Shown here: positions 1-8,347 of the stretch, piece by piece | Layout of the letters: every line of letters begins with the position of its first letter | Position numbering within the stretch: position 1 is the stretch's first letter | DNA from: Pontibacter beigongshangensis | GTDB taxonomy: Bacteria; Bacteroidota; Bacteroidia; Cytophagales; Hymenobacteraceae | DNA length: 64,000 nt | Reading direction: 5' to 3' | Assembly: GCF_014332515.1 (NCBI RefSeq) | Contig: NZ_VFSD01000017.1 | Coordinates: forward strand, 83,792-147,791 | Notes under the pieces: generated by a model | Seen by the model: only the letters and a program-made list of their open reading frames with translations | Databases searched by the model: none | What the model was told of the DNA's origin: nothing | Made by a program: the position numbers and the translations under genes

Positions 1-891
1 ATAGGCAACAGGCACCAATACGGTGTGGGCTCCGTTCAGGATACGAACTTTACGGGTGCGGTAAGGCGTCAGGTCAGACACAAATTTTACCTGCAGGTCC
101 GCTTTTGCGGTAGGGAAGGCTGCTTCTACTTCGGCCGGCGCCTCAATTACCCAAAGGTGGAACGGCTCTGCCTTTACCACCAGGTTGTCTTCGTAGCCGA
201 TCTCCTGCTGTATTTCCTTGATGGTGTCTCTCGGGAAGCCAGGCACGATACGGTCTACCAGGGTGTTGCAGAAAATGTTGCTCTCGTTTATCCAGGCTAC
301 AAATGCTTCGGGCAGGTTCCAGTGGCTGGCAAATTGCAGCACGGTGTCTTTCAGGTTCTCGCCGTTCTTCTCGATCAATTCGCACGGGATCAGGTACAGG
401 CCTTTGTCGGAGGCGCCGTTAAAGTGCTTGAAGCGGTGATACAGCAAAGCGGTAAGTTTGCCCGGGAAGCTGGAGGGCAGCGTGTCCATGTCTTTATCGG
501 CGGCTCCGAAAGCGATACCTGCCTCGGTGGTATTGGAGATCACGAACTGCAGGTCCGGGTTCTCGCCTCTTCTCAGGTAGTCCTGGTAATCGTCGTATGG
601 GTTCAGCGAATCGGCCACGCAGCTGATCAGCCTGATTTCCTGCGTTTGCTCGCCTCCCTGGATACCTTCCAGCAGCAGGTGGTACAGGCCGTCCTGCTTG
701 TTGAGCAGGTGCACAATGCCCTGGCCCAGTGGCTGCACAATTTCAACAGCGCCGTTAAAGTCTGTTTTTTCGTTCAGGATGTCGATCATCCAGTCCACAA
801 ATCCGCGAAGGAAGTTGCCTTCGCCAAACTGTAACACTTTAACTGGCCGTTGTTGTGGCAGATTGGCCGATTCTCTGTTTAGTGGTTTCAT
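1..891 (-). CDS. uxaB: Tagaturonate reductase (altronate oxidoreductase), 3' part cut by window edge
   Basis: Reads from an ATG at 891 to the window edge as 297 uninterrupted codons; the C-terminal third or so lies outside. The N-terminus has a mannitol-dehydrogenase-family Rossmann segment (VLQFGEGNFLRGFVDWMID near residues 19-37), followed by VISNTTEAGI and a C-terminal-domain stretch around SNIFCNTLVDRIVPGF, all typical of UxaB. The family reduces D-tagaturonate to D-altronate with NADH in the cytoplasm, the step before altronate dehydratase in galacturonate breakdown. It lies 101 bp downstream of the LacI-type regulator on the same strand and may be co-transcribed with it. Altronate dehydratase (uxaA) is at 31.7-33.3 kb, so the pathway is split across the locus. 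Function is confident from sequence; substrate is strengthened by the pectin context. Confidence 0.93.
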   Translation of the reverse strand, partial: MKPLNRESANLPQQRPVKVLQFGEGNFLRGFVDWMIDILNEKTDFNGAVEIVQPLGQGIVHLLNKQDGLYHLLLEGIQGGEQTQEIRLISCVADSLNPYDDYQDYLRRGENPDLQFVISNTTEAGIAFGAADKDMDTLPSSFPGKLTALLYHRFKHFNGASDKGLYLIPCELIEKNGENLKDTVLQFASHWNLPEAFVAWINESNIFCNTLVDRIVPGFPRDTIKEIQQEIGYEDNLVVKAEPFHLWVIEAPAEVEAAFPTAKADLQVKFVSDLTPYRTRKVRILNGAHTVLVPVAY

Positions 892-992
892 AAAAAATCT
901 GATTTCTGAAAGATTGTTGGTACTTTGGTTAATTGTTTAGGGGGTAATAAGAAGGTGTGTGGCTGGCTATGCCGCCGAAATATTGGTGCTAT

Positions 993-2075
993 TTAAATTT
1001 CCTGCTCCTGCACCAGGTCCCGGCCCATGGGCGGGGCAGCGGGCACTGCAGCAAGCCGCAAGGTCGATTTCCGGATGATGAGCTCTGGTTTAAGAATGAT
1101 CTTCTGCGACATGTTCCGCTTTTCATGGGTGCTGATCTGCTCAAAGAAGATTTCTGCCGTGATTTTGCCCATGGTAATGCTGAGCTGGTCTACGGTAGTG
1201 AGCGGAGGGTCGGTGAAGGAGGTGAAAGGGTCGTTGCTGAAGCCTGCCAGGGCCACATCCTCCGGAATCCTGAAGTTGTTCTCTTTCAGGACCTGCATGG
1301 CTCCCATGGCGCCGTAATCACTGGCCGAGAACACGGCATCGGGCAGCTGTTTCAGCTTCAGGAGCTGCTCCATGCTTTCTCTTCCGTCTTCCAGCTGCAG
1401 GTTGCTTTTTATCACGAGTTCTTCATCGTAGGCAATGCCATTGTCGCGGAGGGCATCGAGGTAACCTCTCAGGCGCTCTTTAAACACGCTCACTTTTTTG
1501 GGGCTGGTGAAGTGGGCTATCCTTTTACAGCCCTGCTGTGCCAGATGCTCCACGGCCTTGTAGGCCCCCAGGTAATCGTCAATCACAATCTGGCTCACCT
1601 CCAGGGCATCGGTGGTGCGGTCGAACAGCACGAGCGGCACGTTCTTCTCCAATGCTTTTTTAAAGTGGTCGAAGTTCTCCGTGTTTTTTCCTACAGAGGC
1701 GATGATGCCGTCTACCCGCGCATTGAGCAGGGCATCCACGGTCTGCACCTCCTTGTCGTAATTGTCGTAGGACTGGCAGATAATAACTTTATAATTGATT
1801 TTGTTGGCGATTTCCTCAATGCCCCTGACCACCGAAGAGAAGAAAGCCCGGTCGGCGGTAGGAACGATGATGCCAATAATATGGCTTCGGCCGTTTCGGA
1901 GGGCAGCAGCTATGTTGTTGGGCTGGTAGTTGAGCTGCTTGGCGATTTTAAGGACAGCTTTTTTAGTGGCGTCAGAAATTCGTGGGTTGTCGTTAAGCGC
2001 CCGCGATACGGTAGAGGCTGTTACATTCAGCTTTTCAGCTATATCATGAATTGTAACTTTAGGTTTGATTGTCAT
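993..2075 (-). CDS. LacI-family transcriptional regulator of the pectin locus
   Basis: 360 aa. An N-terminal helix-turn-helix (VTIHDIAEKLNVTASTVSRAL, residues about 7-27) and hinge (YQPNNIAAALRNGRS) are followed by a periplasmic-binding-protein-like sensor domain (IIGIIVPTADRAFFSSVVRG onward). LacI regulators usually repress sugar-catabolic genes and release DNA on binding a sugar or sugar acid; here the likely effector is a uronate or a pectin breakdown intermediate (inference). Palindromes of LacI type with a central CG lie upstream of its own start (2112-2125), in the divergent region (2382-2401, 2797-2808) and just before uxaA (33340-33357). uxaB follows it 101 bp downstream. No hybrid two-component sensor or ECF sigma/anti-sigma pair, the other common regulators of such loci, is present in the window. 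Confidence 0.93.
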   Translation of the reverse strand: MTIKPKVTIHDIAEKLNVTASTVSRALNDNPRISDATKKAVLKIAKQLNYQPNNIAAALRNGRSHIIGIIVPTADRAFFSSVVRGIEEIANKINYKVIICQSYDNYDKEVQTVDALLNARVDGIIASVGKNTENFDHFKKALEKNVPLVLFDRTTDALEVSQIVIDDYLGAYKAVEHLAQQGCKRIAHFTSPKKVSVFKERLRGYLDALRDNGIAYDEELVIKSNLQLEDGRESMEQLLKLKQLPDAVFSASDYGAMGAMQVLKENNFRIPEDVALAGFSNDPFTSFTDPPLTTVDQLSITMGKITAEIFFEQISTHEKRNMSQKIILKPELIIRKSTLRLAAVPAAPPMGRDLVQEQEI

Positions 2076-2111
2076 GTGAGGTAGTGTTTGGAGCCTGTGT
2101 GTTTATCCCGG

Positions 2112-2125
2112 AACAAACGATTGTT
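2112..2125. promoter_or_regulatory. Candidate LacI-type operator upstream of the regulator gene
   Basis: AACAAACGATTGTT is a near-perfect 14-bp palindrome with a central CG, 37 bp upstream of the LacI start codon. Its position suits autoregulation. Assignment to this regulator is inference. Confidence 0.45.
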
Positions 2126-2381
2126 TTCAGATTAAAAAAATTCTATCTAAACATATGGACAATTTTATACACCATTATCCTGTAGGGTCCTGCTCTGAGA
2201 ATTAAACTAATGCAAATCTGACTTCATTTTTCCCCCGGCAGTAACAAATTTGTCATTTCTCCAGGTGTTACAGTGCTCCAGGCTTTTTTTGTAGCCTTTT
2301 TGTTCTCCGTAGCAAAAGCTATCCAACGGCTTTTGCTGTAATTTACTGTCAAGCTGACGCCCTGCAGTTATGCCGGCTTTG

Positions 2382-2401
2382 TTGCGTAATCGTTTGCGCA
2401 A
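2382..2401. promoter_or_regulatory. Candidate LacI-type operator in the divergent region
   Basis: TTGCGTAATCGTTTGCGCAA: arms match at 8 of 10 positions around a central CG and share the GCAAnCGnTTGC-like core with the perfect palindrome before uxaA. Confidence 0.5.
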
Positions 2402-2534
2402 AGTACAAAAGATTTTGCAGAAATTAAAGAGCCGCTGCCGGGTTTTGGAAAATTAAATCTAACGGACTATGTGTAGGTACATTCGAGTTTGTTTGCGCCT
2501 GCAGGTTCCTGTTAGCTGATTTTAAGCACCACTT

Positions 2535-2583
2535 CTTTAGCCACCTTCACATCACTCATTCAGTGATGTGAAGGTGGCTAAAG
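2535..2583. repeat. 22-bp perfect inverted repeat with 5-base loop
   Basis: Left arm 2535-2556, loop 2557-2561, right arm 2562-2583; all 22 pairs match. There is no T-run after it on either strand, so an ordinary intrinsic terminator is unlikely. It could be a cruciform, an RNA processing site or a mobile-element remnant. Confidence 0.85.
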
Positions 2584-2796
2584 ATATCCAGCCTTGGGAG
2601 GGGCTGGAAATTGGTCCTTTGATGCATTAAGGTCGTTTTCCGGCCCTTCTGAGGCGGTGGTGAATATGTTAAATCCGGATATTTTTTATTTATATATCAA
2701 GATGGTTTTTATTAATAAATAAATATAGACAGGTTGAATTTTTTTAAAATAATTGCTAACTAATGTTTGTCTAAAAATCAAAAAATGTTTAACTAT

Positions 2797-2808
2797 GCAA
2801 TCGGTTGC
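2797..2808. promoter_or_regulatory. Weak LacI-type operator candidate
   Basis: GCAATCGGTTGC is a 12-bp near-palindrome with a central CG and differs from the uxaA-site core GCAATCGATTGC at one base. Confidence 0.4.
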
Positions 2809-3084
2809 GCGGAGTAAGTGGGTGTGTTTCTGACCAGTTTAGTCAGAGGAGAGGTGATTATTAAAGTCATGAATATTAGCTAGGTTAGAGGAGGTGCTGA
2901 CTTGAGGTGTGCGGCTGATTCAGTGAGATTATATATCAATAAGCCTTCTGTAACCGGTTCAATCTAATTATAAATGGTTGGTTGAAATTTCGAATGGAGT
3001 ATGGCGGTCATAGGGAGGCAGAGTGAGAGATGTTTGCATAAGTGTCGGGAAAGCTTAGTGTAAAATATTCGATCCTTAAGATGG

Positions 3085-3098
3085 TGCCAACGTTGGCA
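3085..3098. promoter_or_regulatory. Perfect palindrome upstream of susC
   Basis: TGCCAACGTTGGCA is a perfect 14-bp palindrome centred 80 bp before the susC start codon. It has the central CG of a LacI/GalR-type site but a different core from the GCAATCGATTGC sites, so another regulator is possible. Confidence 0.45.
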
Positions 3099-3171
3099 TA
3101 TTTACCCGGTTGTTTTCTACGCTTAATGTCATATTAATAAGTTAAATTTTTGATAACCTAAATAATGTTTT

Positions 3172-6100
3172 ATGCAATACACTTTACCTAATAAGATGAG
3201 GTATTTGTTAATGCTTCTTTTTGTTTTTGCCGCTATTTCAGCGGCTCACTCTCAGGGCTTTTCTGTAAGCGGAAAGGTGGTGGATGATAAGGGAGAAGGT
3301 CTGCCAGGGGTGACTGTTCTGGTAAAAGGAACAAATACTGCCGCTCCGACAGACATTGATGGAAACTACACCTTGTCTGCTCCAAATGGAAGCGGCACGT
3401 TAGTTTTCTCGTTCGTTGGATTTCAGATGCAGGAGGTGCCTATCAATAACAGGTCAACTGTTAATGTTACCTTAGCTTCTGATGCGAAGGCACTGGATGA
3501 AGTTGTGGTGATTGGTTACGGTACAGCCAAAAGGCAGGATCTGACTGGTGCTGTCACTTCTATGTCTGCCAAGGAACTGGAGACAATTCCGGTGTCCAGT
3601 GTGGCTGAGGCTATGACAGGTCGTATGGCTGGTGTGAATGTAACTACCACTGACGGTGCCCCAGGCGCTGAAATCATAATCAGGGTACGTGGCGGTGGTT
3701 CCGTAACACAGGATAATGCTCCTCTATATATAGTGGACGGCTTCCCTGTGAACAGCATCAACGACATAGCTCCGGCGGATATTACCAGTATAGATGTGTT
3801 AAAGGATGCTGCTTCTGCAGCTATTTACGGTTCGCGAGGTGCTAATGGGGTTGTTATTATTACAACCAAGAGCGCGAAAAGTGGTAAAACCTCGGTTTCT
3901 TATAATGGTTACATGCAAGCTCGTACCCTGCCACGCAAATTAGAAGTGCTGTCTCCTTATGAATATGTGTTGGCGCAATACGAATATGCTAAAGTAAGAG
4001 GAGGAGCTGATATTACGAATTTTACCAAATATTTCGGTGTTTATGAAGATTTAGAGCTTTATAAAAGACAGAGAGGCACCGATTGGCAAGAGGAATTGTA
4101 TGGTGATCCGGCGATGTCGCAATTCCATAACCTGAGTATCACTGGTGGTTCTGAAAAAACTAAAATGAGCCTTAGTGTAGCGCATAACAGTGATGAAGGT
4201 ATATTGATGAACTCAGCCTATGCCAGAACCTACCTGAACTTTAAGTTGAACCACGAAATATCAAAGTCTGTGAAACTTGACCTGGCAACGCGTTTCTCTA
4301 ATGAAGACGTAGATGGCGCCGGAACATCAGGTGGTTCCAGTTTAAGAGTTGGCGATGGCATTACAACACGTCCTGTTAACGGATTGGCTGATTTTATAGA
4401 CATAGACCCAAATACAAGTGCTGACGCCGATGATGATTACGATCAGTTTTTGAGAAGCATTATTAGCCCGACAGAACTTGTTTTGCAAGATTTTAGAAAC
4501 AGGGCTACTAAGAGGCTGAACATGAGTACATCGCTTACATGGTTTATGCTGAAAAATCTTTCTTACAGATCAGATTTTGGCGTTGATTTCTCCTGGAGAG
4601 AAGATAAGCGCTTCTGGGGTCCCTTAACCGGAGAATCCAGGAACGTAGGTGGTAACCTTCCACTTGGTCAAATTCAAAACTCACAGGATCAAAAATACAG
4701 ATGGACAAATACCCTGAACTTTACTAAAAACATCAATGATATTCATTCACTAGACCTATTAGTGGGGCAGGAGATGATTATGGGAAATGGCTATTCCAGG
4801 TTCCAAAGGGCAAAATACTTCGATGCGCACCTGCAGCCAGATGTTTTGTTTGAGAACATGGCATTAGGAACGCCGGATAGAATTGAAACTGAAACCGGTA
4901 TACCAGACCATTTGTTCTCATTCTTCGGTCGTGCACAGTATCAGTTAAAAAACAGGTACTTGTTCAACTTTACGCTCCGTGCCGACGGATCAAGCAAATT
5001 TGCTAAAGGAAACCAGTGGGGTGTTTTCCCGGCAGCTGCTGCTGCGTGGCGTATATCTGAAGAAGATTTTATGCAAGATCTTCCTGTGGTGTCTGACCTG
5101 AAACTGAGATTCAGTTATGGAGAAGCCGGCAACAACAGGATTCATGATAACGCCTTTAGAAGAACATACAATTCTTCTTCGAACAGAACCATTGGCTTTG
5201 GCGAAGTTGCACAACCATTCTATGTGCCGGCATCGACTATTTTAACTAACCCTGAGTTGAAATGGGAAACAACAGTAACCAGAAATCTTGGCCTTGACTT
5301 TGGTTTATTTAATAATCGCTTGTCGGCAACAGTTGATGTGTATCACAATACAACAAAAGGTTTGTTAGTAACCAAGCCTATTCCTCCAACCACTGGATAT
5401 CCAACCCAGATGCAGAACATTGGCCAGACTTCTAACAGAGGGATAGAACTTGCCTTAAACGGTAGTATCATTGAAAAATCAGATTTTACTTTGTCAGCTA
5501 ATTTTAACATCGGCTTTAATCGCTCAAGAGTGGATGATTTAGGTGGTGTAGAGTCAGATATTTATCAATCTAACTGGATTGGTACAAGCTTAAAAGGACA
5601 GGATGATTACAGGTTGTATGTTGGCAGGAATGTAGGTTTGATGTACGGATTTGTGACTGATGGCTTCTATACAGTAGATGATTTTACATCCTATAATCCA
5701 ACTACCAATTCCTATACCTTAAAAGAAGGGGTAGTTGATATGGGGGCTTTTCTGGGTGGATTCTCTGTTAGACCAGGTGTGCTGAAGTTTAAAGATCTGA
5801 ATGGGGACGGTACGATTTCAACTGAGAACGATAGACAAGTAATTGGAAATGCGATGCCTAAGCATTCAGGCGGTTTTGGTATCAACTCTACCTTTAAAGG
5901 ATTCGATTTCTCTGCCTTCTTTAACTGGGTGTATGGCAACGATGTGTACAATACAGGTAAACTGGAGTTTAACCAGATTTACAGAACAAGTTATGGCAAT
6001 ATGCTTAACACTGTTAATTCTGATAACAGGTTTAAGTATATCAATGCTGCAGGTGAGGTAGTAACAGATCTGGAAGAGCTGCGCGCACTAAATGCCAATG

Positions 6101-6423
6101 CCACTATCTGGTCTCCATTCTCTATGAGTCCTTCTGGCTCTGTGTTCCATTCTCATGCAGTAGAAGATGGTTCTTTCCTTCGGTTGAGCAATCTTACACT
6201 TGGTTACACTTTACCAAAAGGATTGATATCAAAAGTTGGCATGAAACAGCTTCGGGTATATGGTACAGTTTATAATGCGTGGCTGTGGACAAACTACACA
6301 GGATACGATCCTGAAGTGAGTGCCACCAGAAGTGGTTCTTATGCAGCTTTAACTCCTGGCGTGGATTATTCTGGTTATCCAAAAAGCCGCACGTTTACTG
6401 CCGGAGTTAACATTACATTTTAG
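3172..6423 (+). CDS. SusC/RagA-family TonB-linked outer-membrane transporter
   Basis: 1083 aa. A signal peptide (hydrophobic residues about 10-28, ending AHSQ) is followed by a carboxypeptidase-regulatory-like domain (about 32-115), then the TonB-box/plug junction DEVVVIGYGTAKRQDLTGAV, a plug domain, and a long beta-barrel ending in the aromatic terminus AGVNITF. SusC proteins import oligosaccharides across the outer membrane using TonB energy, with the SusD partner acting as a lid. SusD starts 26 bp downstream, and pectin enzymes follow, so the likely cargo is oligogalacturonides (inference from context). Translation could start at the first ATG or at the second in-frame ATG 24 bp later. susC and susD look more AT-rich than the enzyme genes that follow, by eye. 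Confidence 0.96.
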   Translation: MQYTLPNKMRYLLMLLFVFAAISAAHSQGFSVSGKVVDDKGEGLPGVTVLVKGTNTAAPTDIDGNYTLSAPNGSGTLVFSFVGFQMQEVPINNRSTVNVTLASDAKALDEVVVIGYGTAKRQDLTGAVTSMSAKELETIPVSSVAEAMTGRMAGVNVTTTDGAPGAEIIIRVRGGGSVTQDNAPLYIVDGFPVNSINDIAPADITSIDVLKDAASAAIYGSRGANGVVIITTKSAKSGKTSVSYNGYMQARTLPRKLEVLSPYEYVLAQYEYAKVRGGADITNFTKYFGVYEDLELYKRQRGTDWQEELYGDPAMSQFHNLSITGGSEKTKMSLSVAHNSDEGILMNSAYARTYLNFKLNHEISKSVKLDLATRFSNEDVDGAGTSGGSSLRVGDGITTRPVNGLADFIDIDPNTSADADDDYDQFLRSIISPTELVLQDFRNRATKRLNMSTSLTWFMLKNLSYRSDFGVDFSWREDKRFWGPLTGESRNVGGNLPLGQIQNSQDQKYRWTNTLNFTKNINDIHSLDLLVGQEMIMGNGYSRFQRAKYFDAHLQPDVLFENMALGTPDRIETETGIPDHLFSFFGRAQYQLKNRYLFNFTLRADGSSKFAKGNQWGVFPAAAAAWRISEEDFMQDLPVVSDLKLRFSYGEAGNNRIHDNAFRRTYNSSSNRTIGFGEVAQPFYVPASTILTNPELKWETTVTRNLGLDFGLFNNRLSATVDVYHNTTKGLLVTKPIPPTTGYPTQMQNIGQTSNRGIELALNGSIIEKSDFTLSANFNIGFNRSRVDDLGGVESDIYQSNWIGTSLKGQDDYRLYVGRNVGLMYGFVTDGFYTVDDFTSYNPTTNSYTLKEGVVDMGAFLGGFSVRPGVLKFKDLNGDGTISTENDRQVIGNAMPKHSGGFGINSTFKGFDFSAFFNWVYGNDVYNTGKLEFNQIYRTSYGNMLNTVNSDNRFKYINAAGEVVTDLEELRALNANATIWSPFSMSPSGSVFHSHAVEDGSFLRLSNLTLGYTLPKGLISKVGMKQLRVYGTVYNAWLWTNYTGYDPEVSATRSGSYAALTPGVDYSGYPKSRTFTAGVNITF

Positions 6424-6449
6424 TTTTAACTACTTAGTCATTTAATAAA

Positions 6450-8327
6450 ATGAAAAAGATATTTAGGTACAGTGCAGTTGTGCTTGCACTTTTGTTCACC
6501 TCGTGTGAAGATTTTTTAGATACTACTTCTCCTTCATCTTTTACCCAGCAATATATTTTCAATAGTGAAACTGATGCGGCAAGAGCTGTAAATGCCATTT
6601 ATGCTCTTTTCAATCAGGATGCCTACACCTCCAGGTTGTCTAACAACTTCATGGGAAACACTGACATTGAAATGGGTGGAGCCAACAGCTCTGCCGGAGA
6701 TAATGGTAGAAGAGATATATGGACATTTGAAGCCAAAGACCAAAACAGTGATGTAAGAGTTGTTTGGAACAATGCTTATTTGGCAATCAACAGGGCAAAT
6801 GAGGCAATTGAAGGCATTGAGGCCAGCCAACTTTATAAAGACGGCAACCCAACAATGCACCAACTGCTAGGGGAGGCAAAAGGATTGAGAGCTTTCTGGT
6901 ATTATTACCTGGTTAACCTGTGGGGAGATGTTCCTTTTTCCGTAACAGCGACAAAAGCAGGGGACGACTTTTATAAGCCAAGGACAAGCAGGTATGAAAT
7001 CCTTTCCTTCATTATCCAGGACTTGATTGAAGTAGAACCAAACATGATGTGGGCTGCTCAGGTGCCGTATGGTATTGAGCGTATGAACCGGGAGTTTATC
7101 ATGGGCTTTATTGCACGAATTGCCTTAACCCGGGGAGGATATTCGCTTCAGCCGGACATGACCATGAAGCGGAATGATGATTACCTGGAGTACTATAGAA
7201 TAGCGAATACTTATACGAAAAAGCTAAGAGACCTGAAGCCGCATACGCTCAACCCAAGTTTTGCGCAGGTATTCCGAAATCAGGCAGTTCTTACGCCCCT
7301 TGAAAATGCTCCTACGGTGCCTACTGTAGAAGGAGATATCCTCTACGAGGTAGCCTTCCATCCTGGCTTTGGGGATGTAGCCTGGAACCATGGTATCAGA
7401 GTAGATGCTGGTGGGGCAGATGCAAACGCGCACAAGTACGGATCAGGTTCTAACTACACAAGCCTTACAGTAAACTATTACTACTCGTTTGACACCTTAG
7501 ATACACGGCAGAATGCAACTGCTTCGCTGATCATGTATGACAAAGACTTGATTCAACAACCTGTAGCAGTATCTTCCATTGCTCCCGGTAAGTGGAACAG
7601 GTTATGGTTAGCAACTCCTCCAGGCGCCGCTTCGGCTAAAGGTACAGGTATCAACTGGCCTATATTGCGCTATGCAGATGTGCTCCTGATGCTGGCAGAA
7701 ACAGAGAATGAACTTAACAATGGGCCTACGGGTGAAGCAATTGAGGCATTGAAGAAAGTGCGCCAACGTGCCTTTCCAGGGAGTGCATGGGCTACTAAGG
7801 TAGATGCCTATGTTGCAAATGTATCTGGTGGCAAAGATGCTTTCTTCAAGGCAATTGTTGATGAGAGAGCCTGGGAATTGGGAGCTGAGGCTATCCGTAA
7901 GTACGACCTTATTCGCTGGAACCTGTATGGTGAGAAGGTAGCGGAAACTAAGCAGGCACTGATTCAGATGGGCATTGACGCCCTTAATCAATCAGGCCAG
8001 TATGCTAACCTCCCACGTTACCTGTATTATAAGAGAGACGAAGCTGGAAGAATTACATTTCTGAATAAATTCAGAAGCTTAGCAGTTGCGCCTCCTTTGA
8101 AAGACTCGCCAACGGTGGGCGATAACCCGGAAGGCTACTTCAGACAAACCTGGTTGCTCGGCAATATTAATACAACTACTCAGGAGCCGGCTAACTACAT
8201 TCTCTATAACTGGAGAGGCTACCAAGATCCGACAGGACAAGCACCTGTGCCATATATTTTGCCAATTCCAAGTGAGACTGTTATAAACAGCCAGGGCGTG
8301 TTAAATAATAATGGATACAATTTTTAA
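6450..8327 (+). CDS. SusD/RagB-family outer-membrane lipoprotein
   Basis: 625 aa with a lipoprotein signal (LALLFTSC, Cys at about residue 19) followed by EDFLD, the standard SusD mature N-terminus. TPR-like helices (GEAKGLRAFWYYYLVNLWGDVPF; ILRYADVLLMLAETENEL; DERAWELGAEAIRKYDLIRW) are characteristic of SusD_RagB. It binds glycan at the cell surface and caps the SusC barrel. It lies 26 bp after susC and 20 bp before the next lipoprotein gene, so the three form one transcription unit that ends at the terminator at 9969-10000. Glycan specificity cannot be read from the sequence; pectin is inferred from the neighbours. Confidence 0.96.
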   Translation: MKKIFRYSAVVLALLFTSCEDFLDTTSPSSFTQQYIFNSETDAARAVNAIYALFNQDAYTSRLSNNFMGNTDIEMGGANSSAGDNGRRDIWTFEAKDQNSDVRVVWNNAYLAINRANEAIEGIEASQLYKDGNPTMHQLLGEAKGLRAFWYYYLVNLWGDVPFSVTATKAGDDFYKPRTSRYEILSFIIQDLIEVEPNMMWAAQVPYGIERMNREFIMGFIARIALTRGGYSLQPDMTMKRNDDYLEYYRIANTYTKKLRDLKPHTLNPSFAQVFRNQAVLTPLENAPTVPTVEGDILYEVAFHPGFGDVAWNHGIRVDAGGADANAHKYGSGSNYTSLTVNYYYSFDTLDTRQNATASLIMYDKDLIQQPVAVSSIAPGKWNRLWLATPPGAASAKGTGINWPILRYADVLLMLAETENELNNGPTGEAIEALKKVRQRAFPGSAWATKVDAYVANVSGGKDAFFKAIVDERAWELGAEAIRKYDLIRWNLYGEKVAETKQALIQMGIDALNQSGQYANLPRYLYYKRDEAGRITFLNKFRSLAVAPPLKDSPTVGDNPEGYFRQTWLLGNINTTTQEPANYILYNWRGYQDPTGQAPVPYILPIPSETVINSQGVLNNNGYNF

Positions 8328-8347
8328 GGAATTAAGCGAATAGCGAT

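Larger units (their letters stand above)
2076..3171. other. 1.1-kb divergent regulatory region, no convincing gene
   Basis: AT-rich region between the LacI gene and susC. It holds candidate LacI-type operators, a 22-bp perfect inverted repeat (2535-2583) and a 14-bp palindrome 73 bp before the susC start codon. A 64-codon frame on the minus strand (2207-2401) has no family resemblance and is not called. No clean TAnnTTTG promoter is seen close to susC, so the promoter may lie far upstream, leaving a long leader. Confidence 0.7.

Noticed and set aside
957..2084. Long plus-strand frame opposite the LacI gene
   Set aside because: Exact antisense of a clear LacI-family gene; a shadow frame.
2207..2401. 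64-codon minus-strand frame in the LacI-susC gap
   Set aside because: Lysine-rich with no family features; overlaps a candidate operator.
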